Shown here piece after piece: positions 37,167 to 51,600 of a DNA stretch of 64,000 nucleotides (its first letter is position 1; each line of letters begins with the position of its first letter). Source of the stretch: Rhabditoides inermis (lineage: Eukaryota > Nematoda > Chromadorea > Rhabditida > Rhabditidae); NCBI GenBank assembly GCA_963966185.1, contig CAWZYM010000318.1, positions 332,001-396,000 on the forward strand. The letters run 5' to 3'. Position numbers and translations under genes: made by a program. The notes beneath the pieces are model-generated. The model saw nothing but the letters and a program-made list of their open reading frames with translations. It did no database searches and was not told where the DNA came from.

Positions 37167-40100
37167 GTGAGGTGTCAAAAACGAGAAAAGGACGCATTAC
37201 CGCATCGTCTCAGTCGTTTACAACAGTTCGGCAGTTGTGAACATGTATATCACACGTTTCAGGTGAGTTGGGGACTTCTCTGCAAACCACTAAACAACAG
37301 TCTGACCACTGTCTCACTCTTTGCACTCGTCTTCTTTCTACTTCAGACAACTTCATTGATGATTTGCCGGAAAAACCGAACAGTTTTTAGGAGCCGGATA
37401 AAAGGGCCGAATATTAATTTTGTTCCGGACAATATTCGGCTCGCCAAATCCGCGCTCATTTTAAAGACTCTGTCTTTGCTACAGAGATCATGTGTGGTCC
37501 AAAGTAGTTTGTGAGGTGTCAAAAACGAGAAAAGGACGCATTACCGCATCGTCTCAGTCGTTTACAACAGTTCGGCAGTTGTGAACATGTATATCACACG
37601 TTTCAGGTGAGTTGGGGAATTCTCTGCAAACCACTAGACAACAGTCTGACCACTGTCTCACCCTTTGCACTCGTCTTCTTTCTACTTCAGACAACTTCAT
37701 TATTGATTTGCCGGAAAAACCGAACAGTTTTTAGGAGCCGAATAAAAGGGCCGAATATTAATTTTGTTCCAGACAATATTCGGCTCGCCAAATCCGCGCT
37801 CATTTTAAAGACTCTGTCTTTGCTACAGAGATCATGTGTGGTCCAAAGTAGTTTGTGAGGTGTCAAAAACGAGAAAAGGACGCATTACCGCATCGTCTCA
37901 GTCGTTTACAACAGTTCGGCAGTTGTGAACATGTATTTGTATATCACACGTTTCAGGTGAGTTGGGGAGTTCTCTGCAAACCACTAGACAACAGTCTGAC
38001 CACTGTCTCACCCTTTGCACTCGTCTTCTTTCTACTTCAGACAACTTCATTATTGATTTGCCGGAAAAAACCGAACAGTTTTTAGGAGCCGGATAAAAGG
38101 GCCGAATATTAATTTTGTTCCGGACAATATTCGGCTCGCCAAATCCGCGCTCATTTTAAAGACTCTGTCTCTGTTACAGAGATCATGTGTGGTCCAAAGT
38201 AGTTTGTGAGGTGTCAAAAACGAGAAAAGGACGCATTACCGCATCGTCTCAGTCGTTTACAACAGTTCGGCAGTTGTGAACATGTATATCACACGTTTCA
38301 GGTGAGTTGGGGACTTCTCTGCAAACCACTAGACAACAGTCTGACCACTGTCTCACTCTTTGCACTCGTCTTCTTTCTACTTCAGACAACTTCATTGATG
38401 ATTTGCCGGAAAAACCGAACAGTTTTTAGGAGCCGGATAAAAGGGCCGAATATTAATTTTGTTCCGGACAATATTCGGCTCGCCAAATCCGCGCTCATTT
38501 TAAAGACTCTGTCTTTGCTACAGAGATCATGTGTGGTCCAAAGTAGTTTGTGAGGTGTCAAAAACGAGAAAAGGACGCATTACCGCATCGTCTCAGTCGT
38601 TTACAACAGTTCGGCAGTTGTGAACATGTATATCACACGTTTCAGGTGAGTTGGGGAATTCTCTGCAAACCACTAGACAACAGTCTGACCACTGTCTCAC
38701 CCTTTGCACTCGTCTTCTTTCTACTTCAGACAACTTCATTATTGATTTGCCGGAAAAACCGAACAGTTTTTAGGAGCCGGATAAAAGGGCCGAATATTAA
38801 TTTTGTTCCAGACAATATTCGGCTCGCCAATTCCGCGCTCATTTTAAAGACTCTGTCTTTGCTACAGAGACCATGTGTGGTCCAAAGTAGTTTGTGAGGT
38901 GTCAAAAACGAGAAAAGGACGCATTACCGCATCGTCTCAGTCGTTTACAACAGTTCGGCAGTTGTGAACATGTATATCACACGTTTCAGGTGAGTTGGGG
39001 AAATCTCTGCAAACCACTAGACAATAGTCTGACCACTGTCTCACTCTTTGCACTCGTCTTCTTTCTACTTCAGACAACTTCATTATTGATTTGCCGGAAA
39101 AACCGAACAGTTTTTAGGAGTCGGATAAAAGGGCCGAATATTAATTTTTTGTTCCGGACAATATTCGGCTCGCCAAATCCGCGCTCATTTTAAAGACTCT
39201 GTCTTTGCTACAGAGATCATGTGTGGTCCAAAGTAGTTTGTGAGGTGTCAAAAACGAGAAAAGGACGCATTACCGCATCGTCTCAGTCGTTTACAACAGT
39301 TCGGCAGTTGTGAACATGTATTTGTATATCACACGTTTCAGGTGAGTTGGGGAGTTCTCTGCAAACCACTAGACAACAGTTTGACCACTGTCTCACCCTT
39401 TGCACTCGTCTTCTTTCTACTTCAGACAACTTCATTATTGATTTGCCGGAAAAACCGAACAGTTTTTAGGAGCCGGATAAAAGGGCCGAATATTAATTTT
39501 GTTCCGGACAATATTCGGCTCGCCAAATCCGCGCTCATTTTAAAGACTCTGTCTTTGCTACAGAGATCATGTGTGGTCCAAAGTAGTTTGTGAGGTGTCA
39601 AAAACGAGAAAAGGACGCATTACCGCATCGTCTCAGTCGTTTACAAGAGTTCGGCAGTTGTGAAAATGTATATCACACGTTTCAGGTGAGTTGGGGAATT
39701 CTCTGCAAACCACTAGACAACAGTCTGACCACTGTCTCACCCTTTGCACTCGTCTTCTTTCTACTTCAGACAACTTCATTATTGATTTGCCGGAAAAACC
39801 GAACAGTTTTTAGGAGCCGGATAAAAGGGCCGAATATTAATTTTGTTCCGGACAATATTCGGCTCGCCAATTCCGCGCTCATTTTAAAGACTCTGTCTTT
39901 GCTACAGAGATCATGTGTGGTCCAAAGTAGTTTGTGAGGTGTCAAAAACGAGAAAAGGACGCATTACCGCATCGTCTCAGTCGTTTACAACAGTTCGGCA
40001 GTTGTGAACATGTATATCACACGTTTCAGGTGAGTTGGGGAGTTCTCTGCAAACCACTAGACAACAGTCTGACCACTGTCTCACTCTTTGCACTCGTCTT

Positions 40101-40278
40101 CTTTCTACTTCAGACAACTTCATTATTGATTTGCCGGAAAAAACCGAACAGTTTTTAGGAGCCGGATAAAAGGGCCGAATATTAATTTTGTTCCGGACAA
40201 TATTCGGCTCGCCAAATCCGCGCTCATTTTAAAGACTCTGTCTCTGTTACAGAGATCATGTGTGGTCCAAAGTAGTTT
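37167..40278. repeat. Nine-monomer higher-order repeat, 3,112 bp
   Basis: Units starting 37167, 37511, 37855, 38206, 38550 and 38894 reappear at 40279, 40623, 40967, 41318, 41662 and 42006, all at exactly 3,112 bp, with the same private variants (cactaaacaac, gagccgaataaaag, ggggaaatctc with acaatagtc). A related arrangement lies at 32256-33985 (offsets 4,911 and 5,255), one monomer shorter. Confidence 0.85.
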
Positions 40279-43200
40279 GTGAGGTGTCAAAAACGAGAAA
40301 AGGACGCATTACCGCATCGTCTCAGTCGTTTACAACAGTTCGGCAGTTGTGAACATGTATATCACACGTTTCAGGTGAGTTGGGGACTTCTCTGCAAACC
40401 ACTAAACAACAGTCTGACCACTGTCTCACTCTTTGCACTCGTCTTCTTTCTACTTCAGACAACTTCATTGATGATTTGCCGGAAAAACCGAACAGTTTTT
40501 AGGAGCCGGATAAAAGGGCCGAATATTAATTTTGTTCCGGACAATATTCGGCTCGCCAAATCCGCGCTCATTTTAAAGACTCTGTCTTTGCTACAGAGAT
40601 CATGTGTGGTCCAAAGTAGTTTGTGAGGTGTCAAAAACGAGAAAAGGACGCATTACCGCATCGTCTCAGTCGTTTACAACAGTTCGGCAGTTGTGAACAT
40701 GTATATCACACGTTTCAGGTGAGTTGGGGAATTCTCTGCAAACCACTAGACAACAGTCTGACCACTGTCTCACCCTTTGCACTCGTCTTCTTTCTACTTC
40801 AGACAACTTCATTATTGATTTGCCGGAAAAACCGAACAGTTTTTAGGAGCCGAATAAAAGAACCGAATATTAATTTTGTTCCAGACAATATTCGGCTCGC
40901 CAAATCCGCGCTCATTTTAAAGACTCTGTCTTTGCTACAGAGATCATGTGTGGTCCAAAGTAGTTTGTGAGGTGTCAAAAACGAGAAAAGGACGCATTAC
41001 CGCATCGTCTCAGTCGTTTACAACAGTTCGGCAGTTGTGAACATGTATTTGTATATCACACGTTTCAGGTGAGTTGGGGAGTTCTCTGCAAACCACTAGA
41101 CAACAGTCTGACCACTGTCTCACCCTTTGCACTCGTCTTCTTTCTACTTCAGACAACTTCATTATTGATTTGCCGGAAAAAACCGAACAGTTTTTAGGAG
41201 CCGGATAAAAGGGCCGAATATTAATTTTGTTCCGGACAATATTCGGCTCGCCAAATCCGCGCTCATTTTAAAGACTCTGTCTCTGTTACAGAGATCATGT
41301 GTGGTCCAAAGTAGTTTGTGAGGTGTCAAAAACGAGAAAAGGACGCATTACCGCATCGTCTCAGTCGTTTACAACAGTTCGGCAGTTGTGAACATGTATA
41401 TCACACGTTTCAGGTGAGTTGGGGACTTCTCTGCAAACCACTAGACAACAGTCTGACCACTGTCTCACTCTTTGCACTCGTCTTCTTTCTACTTCAGACA
41501 ACTTCATTGATGATTTGCCGGAAAAACCGAACAGTTTTTAGGAGCCGGATAAAAGGGCCGAATATTAATTTTGTTCCGGACAATATTCGGCTCGCCAAAT
41601 CCGCGCTCATTTTAAAGACTCTGTCTTTGCTACAGAGATCATGTGTGGTCCAAAGTAGTTTGTGAGGTGTCAAAAACGAGAAAAGGACGCATTACCGCAT
41701 CGTCTCAGTCGTTTACAACAGTTCGGCAGTTGTGAACATGTATATCACACGTTTCAGGTGAGTTGGGGAATTCTCTGCAAACCACTAGACAACAGTCTGA
41801 CCACTGTCTCACCCTTTGCACTCGTCTTCTTTCTACTTCAGACAACTTCATTATTGATTTGCCGGAAAAACCGAACAGTTTTTAGGAGCCGGATAAAAGG
41901 GCCGAATATTAATTTTGTTCCAGACAATATTCGGCTCGCCAATTCCGCGCTCATTTTAAAGACTCTGTCTTTGCTACAGAGATCATGTGTGGTCCAAAGT
42001 AGTTTGTGAGGTGTCAAAAACGAGAAAAGGACGCATTACCGCATCGTCTCAGTCGTTTACAACAGTTCGGCAGTTGTGAACATGTATATCACACGTTTCA
42101 GGTGAGTTGGGGAAATCTCTGCAAACCACTAGACAATAGTCTGACCACTGTCTCACTCTTTGCACTCGTCTTCTTTCTACTTCAGACAACTTCATTATTG
42201 ATTTGCCGGAAAAACCGAACAGTTTTTAGGAGCCGGATAAAAGGGCCGAATATTAATTTTGTTCCGGACAATATTCGGCTCGCCAATTCCGCGCTCATTT
42301 TAAAGACTCTGTCTTTGCTACAGAGATCATGTGTGGTCCAAAGTAGTTTGTGAGGTGTCGAAAACGAGAAAAGGACGCATTACCGCATCGTCTCAGTCGT
42401 TTACAACAGTTCGGCAGTTGTGAACATGTATTTGTATATCACACGTTTCAGGTGAGTTGAGGACTTCTCTGCAAACCACTAGACAACAGTCTGACCACTG
42501 TCTCACCCTTTGCACTCGTCTTCTTTCTACTTCAGACAACTTCATTATTGATTTGCCGGAAAAACCGAACAGTTTTTAGGAGCCGGATAAAAGGGCCGAA
42601 TATTAATTTTGTTCCGGACAATATTCGGCTCGCCAATTCCGCGCTCATTTTAAAGACTCTGTCTTTGCTACAGAGATCATGTGTGGTCCAAAGTAGTTTG
42701 TGAGGTGTCAAAAACGAGAAAAGGACGCATTACCGCATCGTCTCAGTCGTTTACAACAGTTCGGCAGTTGTGAACATGTATTTGTATATCACACGTTTCA
42801 GGTGAGTTGGGGACTTCTCTGCAAACCACTAGACAACAGTCTGACCACTGTCTCACTCTTTGCACTCGTCTTCTTTCTACTTCAGACAACTTCATTATTG
42901 ATTTGCCAGAAAAACCGAACAGTTTTAGGAGCCGGATAAAAGGGCCGAATATTAATTTTGTTCCGGACAATATTCGGCTCGCCAAATCCGCGCTCATTTT
43001 AAAGACTCTGTCTTTGCTACAGAGATCATGTGTGGTCCAAAATAGTTTGTGAGGTGTCAAAAACGAGAAAAGGACGCATTACCGCATCGTCTCAGTCGTT
43101 TACAACAGTTCGGCAGTTGTGAACATGTATTTGTATATCACACGTTTCAGGTGAGTTGGGGAATTCTCTGCAAACCACTAGACAACAGTCTGACCACTGT

Positions 43201-43748
43201 CTCACCCTTTGCACTCGTCTTCTTTCTACTTCAGACAACTTCATTATTGATTTGCCGGAAAAACCGAACAGTTTTTAGGAGCCGGATAAAAGAACCGAAT
43301 ATTAATTTTGTTCCGGACAATATTCGGCTCGCCAAATCCGCGCTCATTTTAAAGACTCTGTCTTTGCTACAGAGATCATGTGTGGTCCAAAGTAGTTTGT
43401 GAGGTGTCAAAAACGAGAAAAGGACGCATTACCGCATCGTCTCAGTCGTTTACAACAGTTCGGCAGTTGTGAACATGTATTTGTATATCACACGTTTCAG
43501 GTGAGTTGGGGACTTCTCTGCAAACCACTAGACAACAGTCTGACCACTGTCTCACCCTTTGCACTCGTCTTCTTTCTACTTCAGACAACTTCATTACTGA
43601 TTTGCCGGAAAAACCGAACAGTTTTTAGGAGCAGGATAAAAGGGCCGAATATTAATTTTGTTCCGGACAATATTCGGCTCGCCAAATCCGCGCTCATTTT
43701 AAAGACTCTGTCTTTGCTACAGAGATCATGTGTGGTCCAAAGTAGTTT

Positions 43749-46700
43749 GTGAGGTGTCAAAAACGAGAAAAGGACGCATTACCGCATCGTCTCAGTCGTT
43801 TACAACAGTTCGGCAGTTGTGAACATGTATATCACACGTTTCAGGTGAGTTGGGGACTTCTCTGCAAACCACTAGACAACAGTCTGACCACTGACTCACT
43901 CTTTGCACTCGTCTTCTTTCTACTTCAGACAACTTCATTATTGATTTGCCGGAAAAACCGAACAGTTTTTAGGAGGCGGATAAAAGGGCCGAATATTAAT
44001 TTTGTTCCAGACAATATTCGGCTCGCCAATTCCGCGCTCATTTTAAAGACTCTGTCTTTGCTACAGAGATCATGTGTGGTCCAAAGTAGTTTGTGAGGTG
44101 TCAAAAACGAGAAAAGGACGCATTACCGCATCGTCTCAGTCGTTTACAACAGTTCGGCAGTTGTGAACATGTATATCACACGTTTCAGGTGAGTTGGGGA
44201 ATTCTCTGCAAACCACTAGACAACAGTCTGACCACTGTCTCACTCTTTGCACTCGTCTTCTTTCTACTTCAGACAACTTCATTATTGATTTGCCGGAAAA
44301 ACCGAACAGTTTTTAGGAGCCGGATAAAAGGGCCGAATATTAATTTTGTTCCGGACAATATTCGGCTCGCCAAATCCGCGCTCAATTTGAAGACTCTGTC
44401 TTTGCTACAGAGATCATGTGTGGTCCAAAGTAGTTTGTGAGGTGTCAAAAACGAGAAAAGGACGCATTACCGCATCGTCTCAGTCGTTTACAACAGTTCG
44501 GCAGTTGTGAACATGTATTTGTATATCACACGTTTCAGGTGAGTTGGGGACTTCTCTGCAAACCACTAGACAACAGTCTGACCACTGTCTCACTCTTTGC
44601 ACTCGTCTTCTTTCTACTTCAGACAACTTCATTATTGATTTGCCGGAAAAACCGAACAGTTTTTAGGAGCCGGATAAAAGGGCCGAATATTAATTTTGTT
44701 CCGGACAATATTCGGCTCGCCAAATCCGCGCTCATTTTGAAGACTCTGTCTTTGCTACAGAGATCATGTGTGGTCCAAAGTAGTTTGTGAGGTGTCAAAA
44801 ACGAGAAAAGGACGCATTACCGCATCGTCTCAGTCGTTTACAACAGTTCGGCAGTTGTGAACATGTATTTGTATATCACACGTTTCAGGTGAGTTGGGGA
44901 CTTCTCTGCAAACCACTAGACAACAGTCTGACCACTGTCTCACTCTTTGCACTCGTCTTCTTTCTACTTCAGACAACTTCATTATTGATTTGCCGGATAA
45001 AACCGAACAGTTTTTAGGAGCCGGATAAAAGGGCCGAATATTAATTTTGTTCCGGACAATATTCGGCTCGCCAAATCCGCGCTCATTTTAAAGACTCTGT
45101 CTTTGCTACAGAGATCATGTGTGGTCCAAAGTAGTTTGTGAGGTGTCAAAAACGAGAAAAGGACGCATTACCGCATCGTCTCAGTCGTTTACAACAGTTC
45201 GGCAGTTGTGAACATGTATTTGTATATCACACGTTTCAGGTGAGTTGGGGAGTTCTCTGCAAACCACTAGACAACAGTCTGACCACTGTCTCACCCTTTG
45301 CACTCGTCTTCTTTCTACTTCAGACAACTTCATTATTGATTTGCCGGAAAAACCGAACAGTTTTTAGGAGCCGGATAAAAGGGCCGAATATTAATTTTGT
45401 TCCGGACAATATTCAGCTCGTCAATTCCGCGCTCATTTTAAAGACTCTGTCTTTGCTACAGAGATCATGTGTGGTCCAAAGTAGTTTGTGAGGTGTCAAA
45501 AACGAGAAAAGGACGCATTACCGCATCGTCTCAGTCGTTTACAACAGTTCGGCAGTTGTGAACATGTATTTGTATATCACACGTTTCAGGTGAGTTGGGG
45601 ACTTCTCTGCAAACCACTAGACAACAGTCTGACCACTGTCTCACCCTTTGCACTCGTCTTCTTTCTACTTCAGACAACTTCATTATTGATTTGCCGGATA
45701 AAACCGAACAGTTTTTAGGAGCCGGATAAAAGGGCCGAATATTAATTTTGTTCCGGACAATATTCGGCTCGTCAATTCCGCGCTCATTTTAAAGACTCTG
45801 TCTTTGCTACAGAGATCATGTGTGGTCCAAAGTAGTTTGTGAGGTGTCAAAAACGAGAAAAGGACGCATTACCGCATCGTCTCAGTCGTTTACAACAGTT
45901 CGGCAGTTGTGAACATGTATTTGTATATCACACGTTTCAGGTGAGTTGGGGACTTCTCTGCAAACCACTAGACAACAGTCTGACCACTGTCTCACTCTTT
46001 GCACTCGTCTTCTTTCTACTTCAGACAACTTCATTATTGATTTGCCGGAAAAACCGAACAGTTTTTAGGAGCCAGATAAAAGGGCCGAATATTAATTTTG
46101 TTCCGGACAATATTCGGCTCGCCAATTCCGCGCTCATTTTAAAGACACTGTCTTTGCTAAAGAGATCATGTGTGGTCCAAAGTAGTTTGTGAGGTGTCAA
46201 AAACGAGAAAAGGACGCATTACCGCATCGTCTCAGTCGTTTACAACAGTTCGGCAGTTGTGAACATGTATTTGTATATCACACGTTTCAGGTGAGTTGGG
46301 GACTTCTCTGCAAACCACTAGACAACAGTCTGACCACTGTCTCACTCTTTGCACTCGTCTTCTTTCTACTTCAGACAACTTCATTATTGATTTGCCGGAA
46401 AAACCGAACAGTTTTTAGGAGCCGGATAAAAGGGCCGAATATTAATTTTGTTCCGGACAATATTCGGCTCGCCAAATCCGCGCTCAATTTGAAGACTCTG
46501 TCTTTGCTACAGAGATCATGTGTGGTCCAAAGTAGTTTGTGAGGTGTCAAAAACGAGAAAAGGACGCATTACCGCATCGTCTCAGTCGTTTACAACAGTT
46601 CGGCAGTTGTGAACATGTATTTGTATATCACACGTTTCAGGTGAGTTGGGGACTTCTCTGCAAACCACTAGACAACAGTCTGACCACTGTCTCACTCTTT

Positions 46701-48627
46701 GCACTCGTCTTCTTTCTACTTCAGACAACTTCATTATTGATTTGCCGGATAAAACCGAACAGTTTTTAGGAGCCGGATAAAAGGGCCGAATATTAATTTT
46801 GTTCCGGACAATATTCGGCTCGCCAAATCCGCGCTCATTTTAAAGACTCTGTCTTTGCTACAGAGATCATGTGTGGTCCAAAGTAGTTTGTGAGGTGTCA
46901 AAAACGAGAAAAGGACGCATTACCGCATCGTCTCAGTCGTTTACAACAGTTCGGCAGTTGTGAACATGTATTTGTATATCACACGTTTCAGGTGAGTTGG
47001 GGACTTCTCTGCAAACCACTAGACAACAGTCTGACCACTGTCTCACTCTTTGCACTCGTCTTCTTTCTACTTCAGACAACTTCATTATTGATTTGCCGGA
47101 AAAACCGAACAGTTTTTAGGAGCCGGATAAAAGGGCCGAATATTAATTTTGTTCCGGACAATATTCGGCTCGCCAAATCCGCGCTCATTTTAAAGACTCT
47201 GTCTTTGCTACAGAGATCATGTGTGGTCCAAAGTAGTTTGTGAGGTGTCAAAAACGAGAAAAGGACGCATTACCGCATCGTCTCAGTCGTTTACAACAGT
47301 TCGGCAGTTGTGAACATGTATATCACACGTTTCAGGTGAGTTGGGGAATTCTCTGCAAACCACTAGACAACAGTCTGACCACTGTCTCACCCTTTGCACT
47401 CGTCTTCTTTCTACTTCAGACAACTTCATTATTGATTTGCCGGAAAAACCGAACAGTTTTTAGGAGCCGGATAAAAGGGCCGAATATTAATTTTGTTCCG
47501 GACAATATTCGGCTCGCCAAATCCGCGCTCACTTTAAAGAGTCTGTCTTTGCTACAAAGATCATGTGTGGTCCAAAGTAGTTTGTGAGGTGTCAAAAACG
47601 AGAAAAGGACGCATTACCGCATCGTCTCAGTCGTTTACAACAGTTCGGCAGTTGTGAACATGTATTTGTATATCACACGTTTCAGGTGAGTTGGGGACTT
47701 CTCTGCAAACCACTAGACAACAGTCTGACCACTGTCTCACTCTTTGCACTCGTCTTCTTTCTACTTCAGACAACTTCATTATTGATTTGCCGGAAAAACC
47801 GAACAGTTTTTAGGAGCCGGATAAAAGGGCCGAATATTAATTTTGTTCCGGACAATATTCGGCTCGCCAAATCCGCGCTCATTTTAAAGACTCTGTCTTT
47901 GCTACAGAGATCATGTGTGGTCCAAAGTAGTTTGTGAGGTGTCAAAAACGAGAAAAGGACGCATTACCGCATCGTCTCAGTCGTTTACAACAGTTCGGCA
48001 GTTGTGAACATGTATTTGTATATCACACGTTTCAGGTGAGTTGGGGACTTCTCTGCAAACCACTAGACAACAGTCTGACCACTGTCTCACTCTTTGCACT
48101 CGTCTTCTTTCTACTTCAGACAACTTCATTATTGATTTGCCGGAAAAACCGAACAGTTTTTAGGAGCCGGATAAAAGGGCCGAATATTAATTTTGTTCCG
48201 GACAATATTCGGCTCGCCAAATCCGCGCTCATTTTAAAGACTCTGTCTTTGCTACAGAGATCATGTGTGGTCCAAAGTAGTTTGTGAGGTGTCAAAAACG
48301 AGAAAAGGACGCATTACCGCATCGTCTCAGTCGTTTACAACAGTTCGGCAGTTGTGAACATGTATATCACACGTTTCAGGTGAGTTGGGGAATTCTCTGC
48401 AAACCACTAGACAACAGTCTGACCACTGTCTCACCCTTTGCACTCGTCTTCTTTCTACTTCAGACAACTTCATTATTGATTTGCCGGAAAAACCGAACAG
48501 TTTTTAGGAGCCGGATAAAAGGGCCGAATATTAATTTTGTTCCGGACAATATTCGGCTCGCCAAATCCGCGCTCATTTTAAAGACTCTGTCTTTGCTACA
48601 GAGATCATGTGTGGTCCAAAGTAGTTT
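43749..48627. repeat. Fourteen-monomer higher-order repeat, 4,879 bp, first copy
   Basis: Unit variants gcggataaaagg, ctcaatttgaag, ccggataaaacc, gagccagataaa with ctaaagagatc, and cactttaaagagtctg appear in a fixed order and recur in the next copy at offset 4,879 up to 50367, then 5,230. Confidence 0.85.
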
Positions 48628-51600
48628 GTGAGGTGTCAAAAACGAGAAAAGGACGCATTACCGCATCGTCTCAGTCGTTTACAACAGTTCGGCAGTTGTG
48701 GACATGTATATCACACGTTTCAGGTGAGTTGGGGACTTCTCTGCAAACCACTAGACAACAGTCTGACCACTGTCTCACTTTTTGCACTCGTCTTCTTTCT
48801 ACTTCAGACAACTTCATTATTGATTTGCCGGAAAAACCGAACAGTTTTTAGGAGGCGGATAAAAGGGCCGAATATTAATTTTGTTCCAGACAATATTCGG
48901 CTCGCCAATTCCGCGCTCATTTTAAAGACTCTGTCTTTGCTACAGAGATCATGTGTGGTCCAAAGTAGTTTGTGAGGTGTCAAAAACGAGAAAAGGACGC
49001 ATTACCGCATCGTCTCAGTCGTTTACAACAGTTCGGCAGTTGTGAACATGTATATCACACGTTTCAGGTGAGTTGGGGAATTCTCTGCAAACCACTAGAC
49101 AACAGTCTGACCACTGTCTCACTCTTTGCACTCGTCTTCTTTCTACTTCAGACAACTTCATTATTGATTTGCCGGAAAAACCGAACAGTTTTTAGGAGCC
49201 GGATAAAAGGGCCGAATATTAATTTTGTTCCGGACAATATTCGGCTCGCCAAATCCGCGCTCAATTTGAAGACTCTGTCTTTGCTACAGAGATCATGTGT
49301 GGTCCAAAGTAGTTTGTGAGGTGTCAAAAACGAGAAAAGGACGCATTACCGCATCGTCTCAGTCGTTTACAACAGTTCGGCAGTTGTGAACATGTATTTG
49401 TATATCACACGTTTCAGGTGAGTTGGGGACTTCTCTGCAAACCACTAGACAACAGTCTGACCACTGTCTCACTCTTTGCACTCGTCTTCTTTCTACTTCA
49501 GACAACTTCATTATTGATTTGCCGGAAAAACCGAACAGTTTTTAGGAGCCGGATAAAAGGGCCGAATATTAATTTTGTTCCGGACAATATTCGGCTCGCC
49601 AAATCCGCGCTCATTTTGAAGACTCTGTCTTTGCTACAGAGATCATGTGTGGTCCAAAGTAGTTTGTGAGGTGTCAAAAACGAGAAAAGGACGCATTACC
49701 GCATCGTCTCAGTCGTTTACAACAGTTCGGCAGTTGTGAACATGTATTTGTATATCACACGTTTCAGGTGAGTTGGGGACTTCTCTGCAAACCACTAGAC
49801 AACAGTCTGACCACTGTCTCACTCTTTGCACTCGTCTTCTTTCTACTTCAGACAACTTCATTATTGATTTGCCGGATAAAACCGAACAGTTTTTAGGAGC
49901 CGGATAAAAGGGCCGAATATTAATTTTGTTCCGGACAATATTCGGCTCGCCAAATCCGCGCTCATTTTAAAGACTCTGTCTTTGCTACAGAGATCATGTG
50001 TGGTCCAAAGTAGTTTGTGAGGTGTCAAAAACGAGAAAAGGACGCATTACCGCATCGTCTCAGTCGTTTACAACAGTTCGGCAGTTGTGAACATGTATTT
50101 GTATATCACACGTTTCAGGTGAGTTGGGGAGTTCTCTGCAAACCACTAGACAACAGTCTGACCACTGTCTCACCCTTTGCACTCGTCTTCTTTCTACTTC
50201 AGACAACTTCATTATTGATTTGCCGGAAAAACCGAACAGTTTTTAGGAGCCGGATAAAAGGGCCGAATATTAATTTTGTTCCGGACAATATTCGGCTCGT
50301 CAATTCCGCGCTCATTTTAAAGACTCTGTCTTTGCTACAGAGATCATGTGTGGTCCAAAGTAGTTTGTGAGGTGTCAAAAACGAGAAAAGGACGCATTAC
50401 CGCATCGTCTCAGTCGTTTACAACAGTTCGGCAGTTGTGAACATGTATTTGTATATCACACGTTTCAGGTGAGTTGGGGACTTCTCTGCAAACCACTAGA
50501 CAACAGTCTGACCACTGTCTCACTCTTTGCACTCGTCTTCTTTCTACTTCAGACAACTTCATTATTGATTTGCCGGATAAAACCGAACAGTTTTTAGGAG
50601 CCGGATAAAAGGGCCGAATATTAATTTTGTTCCGGACAATATTCGGCTCGCCAAATCCGCGCTCATTTTAAAGACTCTGTCTTTGCTACAGAGATCATGT
50701 GTGGTCCAAAGTAGTTTGTGAGGTGTCAAAAACGAGAAAAGGACGCATTACCGCATCGTCTCAGTCGTTTACAACAGTTCGGCAGTGGTGAACATGTATT
50801 TGTATATCACACGTTTCAGGTGAGTTGGGGAGTTCTCTGCAAACCACTAGACAACAGTCTGACCACTGTCTCACCCTTTGCACTCGTCTTCTTTCTACTT
50901 CAGACAACTTCATTATTGATTTGCCGGATAAAACCGAACAGTTTTTAGGAGCCGGATAAAAGGGCCGAATATTAATTTTGTTCCGGACAATATTCGGCTC
51001 GTCAATTCCGCGCTCATTTTAAAGACTCTGTCTTTGCTACAGAGATCATGTGTGGTCCAAAGTAGTTTGTGAGGTGTCAAAAACGAGAAAAGGACGCATT
51101 ACCGCATCGTCTCAGTCGTTTACAACAGTTCGGCAGTTGTGAACATGTATTTGTATATCACACGTTTCAGGTGAGTTGGGGACTTCTCTGCAAACCACTA
51201 GACAACAGTCTGACCACTGTCTCACTCTTTGCACTCGTCTTCTTTCTACTTCAGACAACTTCATTATTGATTTGCCGGAAAAACCGAACAGTTTTTAGGA
51301 GCCAGATAAAAGGGCCGAATATTAATTTTGTTCCGGACAATATTCGGCTCGCCAATTCCGCGCTCATTTTAAAGACTCTGTCTTTGCTAAAGAGATCATG
51401 TGTGGTCCAAAGTAGTTTGTGAGGTGTCAAAAACGAGAAAAGGACGCATTACCGCATCGTCTCAGTCGTTTACAACAGTTCGGCAGTTGTGAACATGTAT
51501 TTGTATATCACACGTTTCAGGTGAGTTGGGGACTTCTCTGCAAACCACTAGACAACAGTCTGACCACTGTCTCACTCTTTGCACTCGTCTTCTTTCTACT